DNA from: Holothuria scabra
Lineage: Eukaryota > Echinodermata > Holothuroidea > Aspidochirotida > Holothuriidae
Assembly: GCA_037179385.1 (NCBI GenBank)
Contig: CM074188.1
Location: 27,917,318-27,981,317 of the forward strand
DNA length: 64,000 bases
Direction: 5' to 3'
Part shown: positions 34,725 through 46,910 of the stretch, in pieces
Layout: every line of letters begins with the position of its first letter
Position numbering within the stretch: position 1 is the first letter of the stretch
Made by a program: the position numbers and the translations under genes
The notes under the pieces: generated by a model
Seen by the model: the letters and a program-made list of their open reading frames with translations, nothing else
Told to the model about the DNA's origin: nothing
The model's database searches: none

Positions 34725-36360
34725 CTGCAACGAAAACAAAAAATAAATTTTCAATCTTTCCTTTTACTGGTACTTTAAATCAATACTGTATTTGAACTGA
34801 ATACCTAAACTGAATATATGAAGTGTTGTCACTTCAGTCAAAATACTTTTGAAGTGGGTCTGACATGAAATTGATGCTGAATATTTTGGCAAAATGTTGT
34901 TAATATACAGTAATTATATTCTCAACAAAATATAGTACGACAGCTTTTCTAAACTGGCCAGAGGGAATTATGTTCAGCGACAAACGTTAGGCTGATGGTC
35001 TGTTTTTTTTAGTGCTCCGAAGTCAAGCTACACTTAGGTATTTGGAGCTCTTCAATGCTTAAAAACTTCTGTCTAGCACCTCCAGTAGAGGCTACCTAGC
35101 TAAGCCACCTCTTTATTTAGGAAATGGCAACCATATAAATACTACTGTGCTTGGATATTGTGAAGTATATAGCTAAAATTTTGTCACATAGCCTACCAGC
35201 TGGGGTAACAAAGTGTTACAACTTATGTTGCCCATACTAAAACCATACACACTCAGCTCAGTAGTGAATTGTTTACTGTTCATGAGAGTAAAATGTTTAA
35301 TTTATTTTGTCATGGCTTTTCCTCATGACCTTGCATTTGGAGATTGGTGCTTTTACAGAAAATTGCCTATGCTGAATGCTGACAAAATTTACAGTTAATT
35401 GGACAGAGAGAAAGAAATACAGATTTGTAATTGTGACAATAATCTCCTGGTCAATAATCATTGCTTTGTGATTGTTTTGAGTTTTGACTTGCTTTTACTG
35501 TAAATGGACATCTACAGTGACCCTGTAGTACTACAGGCTACTCTACTGAGTTGATCATTCTGTGCATATTGTACAGTACCATATCATGTATATGGGAGTC
35601 TGTAAGAACACTTGAATAATTTAGCCCACTTTGAAATACTGCACACATTCAATAACAGTGCTGATAATGCATTACGTTTACTACACACCTGTCAGCAGAA
35701 GGCACTTGGAACAGTGGCAACCCTGTAAACTACGCAGTTAAGTTTATGGCACAAGGCCCCCACAACCATCCTGATAAATTACGCAACTGATTTTAAAATC
35801 GAACAAAAGATTAAAATACATAAAAAAAGGTAGGCCTGCATTCATTAAACATAAATTTAAGTATGGAAATAAATCTGGTTCTGAAATATGAAAATAAAAT
35901 GTCAAATTCGGCAAAATTTTGGTATAATTTCTGACCTAATGTAACTGTTTAAACATACTAGCGAGACCAGCTTAAAAAGCTCAAGGGAATATAAATCAAC
36001 AATAGAGAGGGTATGTACAGCAGATGTATGCATTTTTTTCATTTTCTATCATTATCCAAAGACAAAAATTCAAACTTCTCATCAATTTACCCCTAAATCA
36101 CATGGCACCTTAAACAGGTGGGAATCAATACATCATTACCACAATCCATTACATTACTGCAGATAGTATGTCAATCATAAATGGATGATAAATGGATGAA
36201 AGATTAACATCATCCCTGGCCATTAGAATTTAAAATACAGAATGCTATTAGAATTCAGATCATTAGCAGTCCATGGCAGCCAGGCACTGTGTGTTGTTTA
36301 CATACTGTTTTAAGTACTGCCGTATGAAACTGCAAACAATGAAGATGTTAAGGGGTGATC
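34725..36360. other. Upstream of RASA1 exon A, no element recognised
   Basis: AT-rich sequence with scattered TACAGT motifs. Either RASA1 intron or 5' flank. No exon ending in a two-base phase compatible with exon A and resembling known RASA1 N-termini was found. Confidence 0.5.
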
Positions 36361-36540
36361 CGGATCATTTTTTGTGACTTTTAAGTTAATGTACAAATGT
36401 GGTGTGCACACAATTAAAGATGCGAAAAAATGATAAAAAACACATATTTACGGATCATTTTTTGTGACTTTTAAGTTAATGTACAAATGTGGTGTGCACA
36501 CAATTAAAGATGCCAAAAAAATGATAAAAAACAGATATTG
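36361..36540 (+). repeat. 90-bp direct tandem duplication
   Basis: CGGATCATTTTTTGTGACTT starts at 36361 and again at 36451. The two units are almost identical through GTGCACACAATTAAAGATG and AATGATAAAAAACA. Confidence 0.93.
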
Positions 36541-37021
36541 CCTCTCTTGGAGACAAGAAAACAAAATCCTCACTGGCTGCGTCGGTAAGTTATATTGGAC
36601 AATTTGCAATCACACTACAGATGTACTGTAAATACAATACTGTACTTAAAGGAACTACTGTATAAGATTGCATGTGTTCATTTTGCGAACAATGCTGCAT
36701 GAAATTGCAAGCTACTGTTTTAACATGGCCTGCCTGTTCCATGTAAAAATCATGCATAGTATTAACGCAAAAACCTTTAAAGGGGCCCATTGAGTTAACA
36801 TTGATTACTTGCAATGAAAGTGTTTAAGGGTACTTAATAAAGTTACTATCACATGAAAATGCATATAATAACTTGCATGACTGGTTTAAGTTTTTTATAT
36901 CCAATAGTTATGGGAAAAGTCAAAATTTTGAATTTTGTGGTGTCCTGACTACTAACGGTTTTGTGCATAATTTGAAAAAGTGAATGGTCACAAGTTTTTG
37001 AAAACTAAACTGAGACGTTAA

Positions 37022-37580
37022 AGTGTACCTTAAGTCAAAAAATTAAAAAATATATATTAAAATCCATGAAAAATGAATTCTAACAGTCCAACTTCCATCT
37101 TTATAGGACACTCCTGAGCTGAGATATTAAATGTTGAAGTTTATTCACTCAAATTAAAATGGTGCATTGCACAATAATTTGTGATGTCATTCTTGTACTA
37201 CTCAAATTACAATCTTTGTATTTCTTTGTTTTTCCAAACGTTACTGCACCTTGTACCAAGGTGTGATAGCACTCTTACTCTTATGAGGTAATGTAATTAA
37301 TTAAGCCCTCCTTGTGCAACATGCTATGCAAGCAAACAGGAAGTGTTCAAGGTCATAAACACATTTTTAATTTTAAAGGAAAACAAAGCCTTTTATGTGA
37401 GTTGTACAACAAGAAAGTCACAAATTATTGCGCAATGGACCAATTTGTTTTAAGTGAATAAACTTCAACCTTTTATATCTCAGCTCAGGAATGTAATATG
37501 AAGATGGGAGTTGGACTGTTAGAATTCATTTTTCATTTTCTTAAATATATATTTTTGATTTTTTTGACTTGAGGTACACT
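37022..37580 (+). mobile_element. TTAA-flanked foldback MITE, copy 2
   Basis: Flanked by TTAA (37018-37021 and 37581-37584). Termini AGTGTACCTTAAGTCAAAAA and TTTTGACTTGAGGTACACT form a long inverted repeat. Inner arms carry ATTCTAACAGTCCAACTTCC / GGAGTTGGACTGTTAGAATT. About 560 bp and closely related to 21840-22366. Confidence 0.9.
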
Positions 37581-40500
37581 TTAAATACTCACTCATAAAA
37601 CATTATTTTGAATGTCCGATAGTGTGGATTGAGTGAGTTTGACCATGAAGTCATCAGTGTGTGAAGAAAACTTAACAGGTATGCATAAAAAAAATTGCTG
37701 AATTTCATAAATCAACTCAATGAGCTGCAGTGCAATTTTACTGAATATACTATGTAATGTAGGCCTACAGTATCTTCACAAGCCAGATATTGCTTGCATT
37801 ATAGTGCACTATTACTCCACAGTGCAGCCTTGTTGTAAAGATGCCATATTTATACTCCTACAGTATAACACAACAAGGAAATAACACATGCTATAAAAAT
37901 AATGCATCGGATACTGCAGATAATCACGTTCTGGTATAAAAACAAACATCCTATGCTCACATTAAATATTGTTCACATAGCGTATTTTTTTCTACATCTG
38001 AAGCTCAGTGAGAAGCATTACTGCTGCATATAGCTTTTCACTAGGGTTTCATAAGGAAGACAAAAATAATCCAGGCAATGTCCTCCCAACCATGCTGCAA
38101 TATCCTTTTCCTAACTGGAGATACCTCACTTTAAAGACAAGGGACAAATAGCTGGATTTGGATCTAGTAATTTGCGACCCAAATTTCTACTTGCTACTCA
38201 ATTCTAATTTTGATCAGCAGAAGTTGTAGTTCTGCGTAGCTACAGGGGTAATACCAATGACTAAAAAAATAAAATGTGAAGTAAACTTTTGCTAATCAAT
38301 TCTTTAATTTCATCCTTGAAAGACTGGTTATTTTGATAAAAACATAATTCCATTTTCACAAAGCTACAATACGAAAAGCTGTGTAATGTGGGAACACTGA
38401 CTCAGATGACTTTCACTTTTCTTTATAAAATAATGTTTGTCCTTGAAATTTGATCTTGTTGCTATGTATACCTTCAGTATATGTTGGGTAGAGCAAATGA
38501 TATTGCTCAACATTCTTTGCACAGCAACATCAACATTATTAATATTATTCACTGTAAAGTATCTCAAGAAAAGCAACTGAGATGTACTGTAATCTCAACC
38601 TCCTGTTAGGAAAAAAAATATTGTGCATATTTTAAATGAATGAATTTTGTCTCCAGCAAAACCTTCAAAACAATTCAACTTCCTAAAGACTATGTAAAGT
38701 GTACTATTTATTACAGTACTCTATGGAGCTTGGGAAGAAAAGACAGTTTTACAGTGATTTGTTTTCCTTCATTTTCTATCTTATGAATCTCAGGGAACAG
38801 TTAGCCACCAACTAACTGTCCAAATCTTGATTGCAGAGTGACACAAACTGATGTTATTTATGAACTGTATTTAAAGCAAACATACACAGACTGGAAACTC
38901 CTAGGTATACTGTATGGGTGCATGTATGGTGGGGTGGGGAGAGGATTGTAGGTACAAAATTCATAGGGAGTGACAGATATTGGGTAGGGTGACCATACTG
39001 TAAATAACACTTTCATTACTCATTTAAGTTTTTGGTCTTTCTTCCCCTTACTTTCTTTTAGAACTCTACTGTTCCCCCTAATCCCAAAACTTTTGCTCCA
39101 ACTTCAGTCACTGCAATGCTAGACCCAGATTGGTCAATCCATCCTTAAGACTGTTGCAGACTCCAGTCAGGACACAGACCAACGTGTTCGTTTTTCTCGA
39201 CTGCAGGTAATGGTGTAGTACATTAGTGGGCCCACTTTCTTGGTATGGAACATGCACTAAATGCTGATGTTTATCTGTGTCGAATTGCTGTTGCATACTG
39301 TGGAATGATGTTACAACAACAGAGTATTAACTTACAAACAGCCTATTCCTAAGAAAAGGCAGTTCTCCATAGCCCCATTGCCTGAGTACACAGGCTGTAC
39401 TTGTACTGTATTTAGAAAAAAACATTTTAAGTACAGCACTTTAGCATCATGTACAGTACAACTCCAGGACGTTACTTCCCATGGAATAGAATGTACAGTA
39501 CTGCAGTCAGGATTGCAAACACAACAATACCGTGACTTACAGTATATATGGTAGTCACATATTGTCAAAGACTGCTTGGACTACTATACTGTGCAAAGCT
39601 GTTTTCAAGCCACAAACCATAGATCTATTTGTTTTTCATACATGTGACTAATTTTCAGCAAATATTGGTTTCCACAATCATACAATGCGGAGCTGGTCAC
39701 TAAACTTTCAAGGAAACATTGCATCTATTGTATTTAAACCAACATTCATAAAATAGCATGAAAGATTTTACTGTAATGCAGGATGGACTGATACAGCTCA
39801 GCTTCCTTTTCAAGAAAAAACTGCAGGGTTCTCCATATGAGAAAAATGCAATTACCATACTTACAGTAGCCTATTTGTTGCTCAAAAATACTGTAATTTG
39901 CAGACCTATCCTTTCAAAATGTCAGATGCATTTAATGCAAAATCACTAACTGAATAGAACAATACAAACAGCTTGAAGGAGTAGTGCATGCTGAGCACAA
40001 TTAAGGCTACCCAAAATATATACAAGCAAACGGGGAAAGCCTTGATGATTTTTAGCTCCTGAAAAACCAAGCCACGAGACCTCATGAAGAAGCAGACATA
40101 GGTCTAAGGGGACTTAAATTTAAAACTTGGCATGATGTTTCCAGACGAAAAGCTTGAAAATGGCAGAAACCTCTGATTTGAAGATGATTTTAACAGAAAA
40201 TAGTACTAATCAGGGCATGATGCTAGACTTTAGTACAGGAGCACATGGGTGTGAGAGTAAAATGGAATTTAGATACAGCAAGGGGTAAGCATAATGTGCG
40301 TCAGTGATTTTGTGGAGATAAGGCTAATACTGAAGATTAACATTTGTAGCTGACATTTTTAATGGTTCAATAATAATGGTTTTATTGTATACTACTGTTG
40401 CTACTGTACAGCTTTCTTTGTATACACCTTGGAAGAAAATTTACAGACTAAAGGTGATGGACCCCAGCAATGGCTAACAAAAATCAGATCATCACACTCT

Positions 40501-41549
40501 GTCTGGATTCGTCTATACAGTAACTATTATACAGTCTACCACCTACATTTATGTAGTCCTGATTACTTCAGCACTGTACTGTAAAGACACCTGTTAGAGA
40601 GAGCATGGCCCTGGCACTACAGCATGTAAACTTTATTTACATTGACTCATAGGTGACTAACATGCTCACACTGTACTTTTATGATTTGCCAGTGTACAGT
40701 AGCTCATGAATTGTACATGAAGTACAGCACTTACTGTAAGTATGATTCATTCATACAATATGCATGTTACTGTACTGCTGTACAATACCATATGTCAGAT
40801 GTTCATTTCCAAAACGTTTGGTTTAAACCTCCCTATAAAATGTACAGTATAAAGAAGTACTCTAACTTTCCTTGAAGTTGAAAACCTGGTTGTCCAGTCA
40901 GACAAAGATTCAGGGGAAAACAAATGTCTGTAAGCTGTTTACAAAGTTGAGATGAAAAAGAGCCTCGAACATTTACCAAGAATAACTTGGTTTATAACGA
41001 CAACCAATTCTACAGTTCAGTAGATGGCTTAATACTGTACAAAGTGCATACTATATACACAATATTCTTTCAGTCTGGATAGATGCATGCAAGAAAAAGT
41101 GCATGGTAAAAGTTTCACAAATATTCAGCTTATGGAATTGGCATCCTTGACACCCGTGGGACACTTTGCGATGGGAAAATTCAAAAGCATAATAACTCCA
41201 ACAAAAATGTGGCCCTACAGTATATTAAACTATGTTTATCTCAATAATTTTGGATAAGAAAATGCAGTAAGAATTAAAACATGATGACAATTTCTGTGGC
41301 AAAAATATTATTGGAATAATGTACGTGCCTTGTGTTCAGTTTTCTTTCTTCACAATCATGTGCTATTCCTTCAACATATTACAGTATTTTTTTCATTTAC
41401 ATTCTTTTTATTACATTAAATATAACTAGAAAGCCAACAGGCTTAGTGATTCCTTGCCGTATGATATATCATAGCAAACATGGAAACAAACATGACATGC
41501 ATGAGATCCCATACAATTATCCTACTTAATTGAGATATAATACTAGTAG
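37581..41549. other. Non-coding stretch with TACTGTACAGTA motifs
   Basis: No exon recognised. It holds many TGTACAGTA/TACTGTA motifs (for example 39403, 39452, 39490, 40692 and 40770) and a partial AGACAAATCTG-family MITE at about 40430-40513. Open frames are short and overlap these motifs. Confidence 0.5.
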
Positions 41550-41790
41550 GGTCCAAACTTTTTGACCTCATGTGACCCAAAATGACCTTTTGACCCCTTA
41601 AAAACAATAGTGATCACCTTACCAACACGTCCATCAACATGAGTAATTCAAAATTAAGCTTAGTACAGAATGAGTATGGAAGTACTTCCACCATGGTATG
41701 AGATCCCTCACAGTTATCCCCCTAAAAATATTATGTCTACAAAGTTTGATCTGACTGTCACCTCAAACCTTTGATCTCCACACACAAGAG
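41550..41790 (+). repeat. Solo units of the GACCCCAAATGACCTTTGACC repeat
   Basis: Contains TGACCTCATGTGACCCAAAA, AATGACCTTTTGACCCC, AACAATAGTGATCACC and ATGAGATCCCTCACAGTTA. These match the units of the array at 46170-46800, at greater divergence. Confidence 0.7.
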
Positions 41791-42008
41791 GAATTTCTCA
41801 CACAGCTTTAATATTCCAGAAAACTGTCTCATTACTTGATAAAGCGGTATTTTGAAACCATTTTTATCAAAAGTTTGGTCAATGGGGACAGCTCTCCATT
41901 CTGAAGTCTCTATGTTCCGATGCCTCTATGTTTCGAAAAGTCTGCATTGAGGTTAGTGTTTAAACAAGCCCTCATCGACACACTCTCCTACAAGCATTGG
42001 ATCAAATA

Positions 42009-42300
42009 CTGTGTTCTCACATACCCCGCGCTCGAGGTAACACTGTATTACCTCATGCTCGAGTAACGTGGGAATGCGGGTTAACGCGGGGTCGGTGTTT
42101 AAATTTCAATCCACCTCAAATCGCAGGGTTAAGCAGTTTTAAACATCGTGTTTGTTTTAATCAAGCAAGGTCACAGGTATTTATAGCACTGATGACAGGT
42201 ATTTTCTTACATTTTGCTGTAATCGGTGTGTGAAATATTTGGTCTCGTTACTATGGTAACACTATCCAATCAACAAAACACTGGGTACGTGAGAACACAG
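42009..42300 (+). mobile_element. MITE with CTGTGTTCTCACATACCC termini
   Basis: Left CTGTGTTCTCACATACCCCG and right CACTGGGTACGTGAGAACACAG form an inverted repeat of about 20 bp. A further related end (GGGGGGTATGTGAGACC, about 42365-42381) suggests two overlapping or nested copies. The interior has CTCGAG palindromes and GCGGGTTAACGCGGG. Target duplication not clear. Confidence 0.65.
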
Positions 42301-42845
42301 ACTGGAAAACACGGGGTTAGCCTGTGGTTTTGTCTGATTGTAAACACGAGTTAACACTGGGTGTTGGGGGGTATGTGAGACCAAGCCTAAAGAGACATCT
42401 GAATAGAGATGTGTAACCTTGGCTATTACTGACAGCAATTTTTGCTTTATGAGGGAAATGCCCCACCCATTGTCTATGGTATCCTTTGCAAATTAACAAA
42501 AGCAGATATCCCTATTAATCCATAATTTAAAAAGACTTTTAATTCGCCTTTTGTCTACTTATACTGTAGGTACAGCATAACATACAGTACAAGTTTTCCT
42601 TGTTTGATACACAGTATACAACATTATGCTTGCTCCTATTACCTGAACTACTTTTAAATGACAGCAGCAATGCAAAATAAAATCTTAATACTTTTGAAAA
42701 GTGTCATAAAGGGTAATCTTGAAGCAATGGTTCTATGCATTAAGCTTTATGGTACACTTTTTTTTTTTTTGGGGGGGGGGGGATAGTGACATGGATAAAA
42801 ATGAAATGTGAGACAAGAATTCCCACTCGATGATGATATTTGACA

Positions 42846-44538
42846 TAAGGTTTCACGATATACCGGTATTTCCGTAAGTACCGGTACGTACCGGTACCGG
42901 TACGGTACGGTACCACCAACCTAAAGGTACCGAAGTATCGTGGAGACTCCGTAACTCAGCTGTAAGGTGAAAATCTTTTCTCAAAATTATAGCATTTAAA
43001 TTAGAATGATACTAAAATGTAACAAACGTCCATTTGATAAATGCCCCGTGTCTATAAACATTATAATATAAACAGGGAATAGTCACTTGATAATCATTTC
43101 GCACCATTTCAGTCACAAATCCCCCCAAAGAATTTCGGAAATTGCCGTTTAACGTTACTTTCGCAGAACTAGCACCATACACACTAAAAAGGAACTTGCT
43201 TTCTATCGACATTCTGCGCAAACTCAGAACGATCCCTGCCAGCGCCAGCTTCGCCCGCGCCTTCACATTGTGTATTCAGACGGACACGATTAGTCAACTT
43301 TGCGGTGAAAATCTTTTCTCAAAAAATAAAGCATTGAATTTGAATGGTACTTGAAAGGAAACAAAAACCCATTTGATAAATGCGCCGTGTCTCTAAGGAT
43401 TGCAATACAAACAGGGAACATTCACTCGATAATCGTTTTGCGCTATTTCAGTCACAAATCCCCCTACGAAATTTCGGAAAGTGCTGTTTAACGTTACTTT
43501 CGCAGAACTAGTACCTTCCACACTAACAGGGCCCTTGCTTTCTTTTGACATTCTGCGCAATCCCCGAACGATCCCTGCTCATCAGCAAATGCTTTCACAT
43601 GGTGTATTGCGAATAGATACCATGCGTTGATTGATAAAATTCACTTTGATTACGATAGCACACAACATTATACGAGTGCGAAATTCGTTGTAAGCAGACA
43701 AAGAATCATAGCATTGCAAGCTCTGACATGAACGTTGCATCGACGATTTCTGATTTTAACACAGTGATTCAGTGGGACCGTTCCATAACGTCCACTGTCT
43801 ATGTCTGTGGGAGAAAACTTTCGCATTTAACGGGCAACGAACGTTCTTTCAGAAATTACTGTAACACGGTGAAGCAATGGGACTGAACACACAGTAAATC
43901 CCGCTTAAATCATTGGCTCGCGTGTTCAGTTCAACTGATCAACTCACTTGCTTTGTTGTATTGCTCAAGGAGTCTACGTACTGAAGAACAGTATAGTGTT
44001 ATCGTACAACGGATTGCTGCGCGATGTATTCGTAAATTCAATCTTGAAGCACTTTGATTTAGTTTTGACAGCGATAACTCGGCGGGAAGAAAGCTTGATG
44101 AATCAGTCTTTTATGGAAATATTTTTGTAAAGTTCTACTTAATAACTTTTGGTTATACTTTAGGAGGGGGGTTGTTATTATCGTTACAATCCTGAGCGCT
44201 CTTGTCATCTTGTGGGGTCTAGTTCCGGTGCGGACGTGCGGCGCTGATTTATTGTGTGTCCCGAAATTATCGGACGCTAAATTTGCAGAGAGGTTACTTC
44301 TTTTTTTGTTTACCGATTTGTTTAGTGTGGGGTGACTAAATGTTATAAGAAATACTGAAACGGGAGGCAGGGATTATCAGAAGACTTCACTTATGTCAAT
44401 GCATGGTATTTTTACGGATATTTTGCATGTGATAAAAATCCTACTTTTTTACTCTTCTGGTACCGGTACTACGGTAATACCGGTACCATTTGTGGCGGTA
44501 CCGACGGTACCAATTATCAGTGGTACCGTGAAACCCTA
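42846..44538 (+). mobile_element. hAT-type element, ACCGGTACC motif, 1.69 kb
   Basis: Ends TAAGGTTTCACG and CGTGAAACCCTA with an exact 8-bp duplication ATTTGACA on both sides (42838-42845 and 44539-44546). Both ends have clusters of GGTACCG/ACCGGTACC palindromes (42861-42915 and 44458-44527). The interior holds two direct copies of a roughly 338-bp block (starts 42966 and 43304). The interior is richer in CpG than its surroundings. No transposase frame. Confidence 0.93.
42966..43620 (+). repeat. 338-bp internal direct duplication in hAT element
   Basis: GGTGAAAATCTTTTCTCAAAA begins at 42966 and 43304. The units share CCATTTGATAAATG, TTTCAGTCACAAATCCCCC, GTTTAACGTTACTTTCGCAG and GACATTCTGCGCAA. 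Divergence is moderate, with small indels. Confidence 0.88.
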
Positions 44539-44546
44539 ATTTGACA

Positions 44547-46169
44547 TAGCTACATAATCCTTCGCACAGGAGTTACTTTTTTGGTGCAGTTATCCAGATA
44601 TAAGCAGAGATGAGGCAAGTAGTATGCTGATACATTTTATGCTATCAAAAATTTAAAACAAATTCTAGAATGAAACTAAGTGACAAATAATCACTGTAGA
44701 GCATATTGAAACTGTAAAGCAGAAACACCAATCTAGACAGACACCAATGTTTAAAGTTTGTTCAACAAAATTCCTTATACAAACACACTTTTTGTTCAAT
44801 TCCACCAGCTTCTATGTAAAGGACACTAATTTCTGAAGGGTGTCAATCTACAGTATTTCTAAGATGACTTTCAGTTTAGAAACTTGATCAGTGTACATGA
44901 ACTTCTCCATCTCCAGACAATGGCTAGGCAAACAACTTTTATTTGTGGTCAGATGAGACAAGATAATGTGGACAGTTATTTTATGCTGGATTTAGCAGAG
45001 GTGTGACTTTCATGGAAGTCTGACATTTTGACCACAAAAAAGAGTACTGAATGCCTGCAGGGAATGGCAGGAAATAGGAGTATATACAAACAATGGGCTG
45101 TCATGGTTATGTACTGAGATAAAAATAAGCTTTCTTCAGAGGGTTTATAAGAGTCAATTAACACCACTTATACAGTAAAAAGCTTAAGTCAATTGAGCTG
45201 TACATGTATGTTTGTATCAGGTAATCCTTCAGGACACTGTGGGGATAACTGGCAGTCAACTGTGAAAAATTGGGCAAGATAACTGTGACCAAATGGCAAA
45301 GAATGGGTCAGTCACAATTTGATTCACTCTATTAGGCAATGACAGTTCATGTGCGCTGAAGGGTATTTGATACCAAATGATCAGTGTAAATTAGGTTCTT
45401 TTTTGTAAAACTAACTAACTCTGGTATATCTAATTAATCAATTCCCACTTCCAATTAATGCATGCTTGCATGCACATGTCCTCATGAGGACAGTAGGCAC
45501 AAGGTTTGTCAAATATTAGCACTTTTTGCCACTAAATTTAATGTTTTCTTCAGGTTTTCTTTAAGGTTATTGAAAAAGCAATGAAGGTATGTTATAAAAG
45601 AGATTCTTGTGCATCACACAGAGTACTCTCTGTTCAAAGTTTATACTTTTGAAGTTCCATATCAGTCATCTACTTAGTGTGCACAGAAGCATCTTCTAAT
45701 ATTTTCAGACTATGTCCCTAAATGACCCTTATATACAGACTGTTTAAACTCACATGTTCCACATCAGTTTCATGAAAATCTATTTACTTGTGGCTGCAAA
45801 ATCAGCATACCCATGAGCATTGAAGCATGTATGCCAGCCTGATGAGCAGATTTTGCCTTTTAAGATTTTATATTTTGCTCTACCCACTTTTTCATGTATT
45901 AATACTTGGAACTTAATGTACAGGGCACAATTTCATGCCAGAATCAACATACTGTACAGTAACTACCATGTGATGTGCCTTTTTGTGCACCTAAGACCTT
46001 CTTCCTATGAGTTTGCTTCAGTACTTTACAAATGCATTTTCAAAATTACCTCACTAAAGAATTAGTGAAGTTAATAAACTGTTCCAAAAAAATTATATAC
46101 CCTATGCCTATTACATTACACATGCCAAATTATTCTTACCCTTTCACCCTAACCGCTCATGGATATTAA
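44547..46169. other. Non-coding stretch, nothing recognised
   Basis: AT-rich DNA without a recognisable exon, repeat end or RNA gene. Short open frames only. Confidence 0.5.
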
Positions 46170-46800
46170 CTTCAACAGTTATATACTCTTTTGAGATATA
46201 GTGTTTGCAAGGTTTAGATGTTTTGAACTCTGATGACCCCAAATGACCTTTGACATCCAATAAAAACAATAGGGGTCATCTACTCAGTATGGACAATCCA
46301 CTTAGTAAATATGAGATTCCTGGCAGTTACCTTTCTTGACATATGGTGTTTACAAGTTTTTGAGCTTTTCATCTCTGATGACCCCAAATGACCTTTGACC
46401 TCCACCAAAAATAATTGTGATCATCTACTTAATATGGGCAATCCACCTGCTACGTATGAGATCCCTCACATTTACCCTTCTTGAGATACAGTGTTTACAA
46501 GGTTTTGACCTTTTTCCCTCTGGTGACCCCAAATGACCTTTGACCTCCATCAAAAACAATAGGGACCATCTACTCAATATGGACAATCAGCAAGGTAAGT
46601 ATGAGATTGCTCACATTTTTCCTTCTGGAGATATCGTGTTTACAAGCAATTTCCAAGGTATTTACATTTTGACCTCTGGTGACCCCAAATGACATTTGAC
46701 CTGTACCAAAAAAAATAGGGACCATCTACTCAATGTGGACAATCTACATGCCAAGTTTGAGATCCCTGGGGGTTACCGTTCTTGAGATATCGTGTTAACA
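46170..46800 (+). repeat. ~145-bp tandem array, four copies
   Basis: GACCCCAAATGACCTTTGAC falls at 46235, 46380, 46525 and 46681, so units are 145-156 bp. Each also has a variant of AACAATAGGGACCATCTAC and ATGAGATCCCTCACA, then TTCTTGAGATATxGTGTTTAC. It runs into a CA microsatellite and a hairpin. Confidence 0.88.
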
Positions 46801-46808
46801 AGCAGGCG

Positions 46809-46815
46809 TCACACA

Positions 46816-46858
<43 letters not shown>

Positions 46859-46864
46859 ACACAC
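46809..46864 (+). repeat. CA microsatellite
   Basis: About 28 CA dinucleotides with two interruptions (CATACA). It follows the 145-bp array directly. Confidence 0.95.
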
Positions 46865-46880
46865 GACATCACCATCGCAT

Positions 46881-46910
46881 AGATTCCTTGCCTGCCTTCG
46901 GCAAGGAATC
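46881..46910 (+). repeat. 11-bp-stem hairpin ending the array module
   Basis: GATTCCTTGCC and GGCAAGGAATC form a perfect 11-bp stem around a short loop (TGCCTTC). It lies about 17 bp after the CA tract and probably marks the 3' end of the repeat module. Confidence 0.8.
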
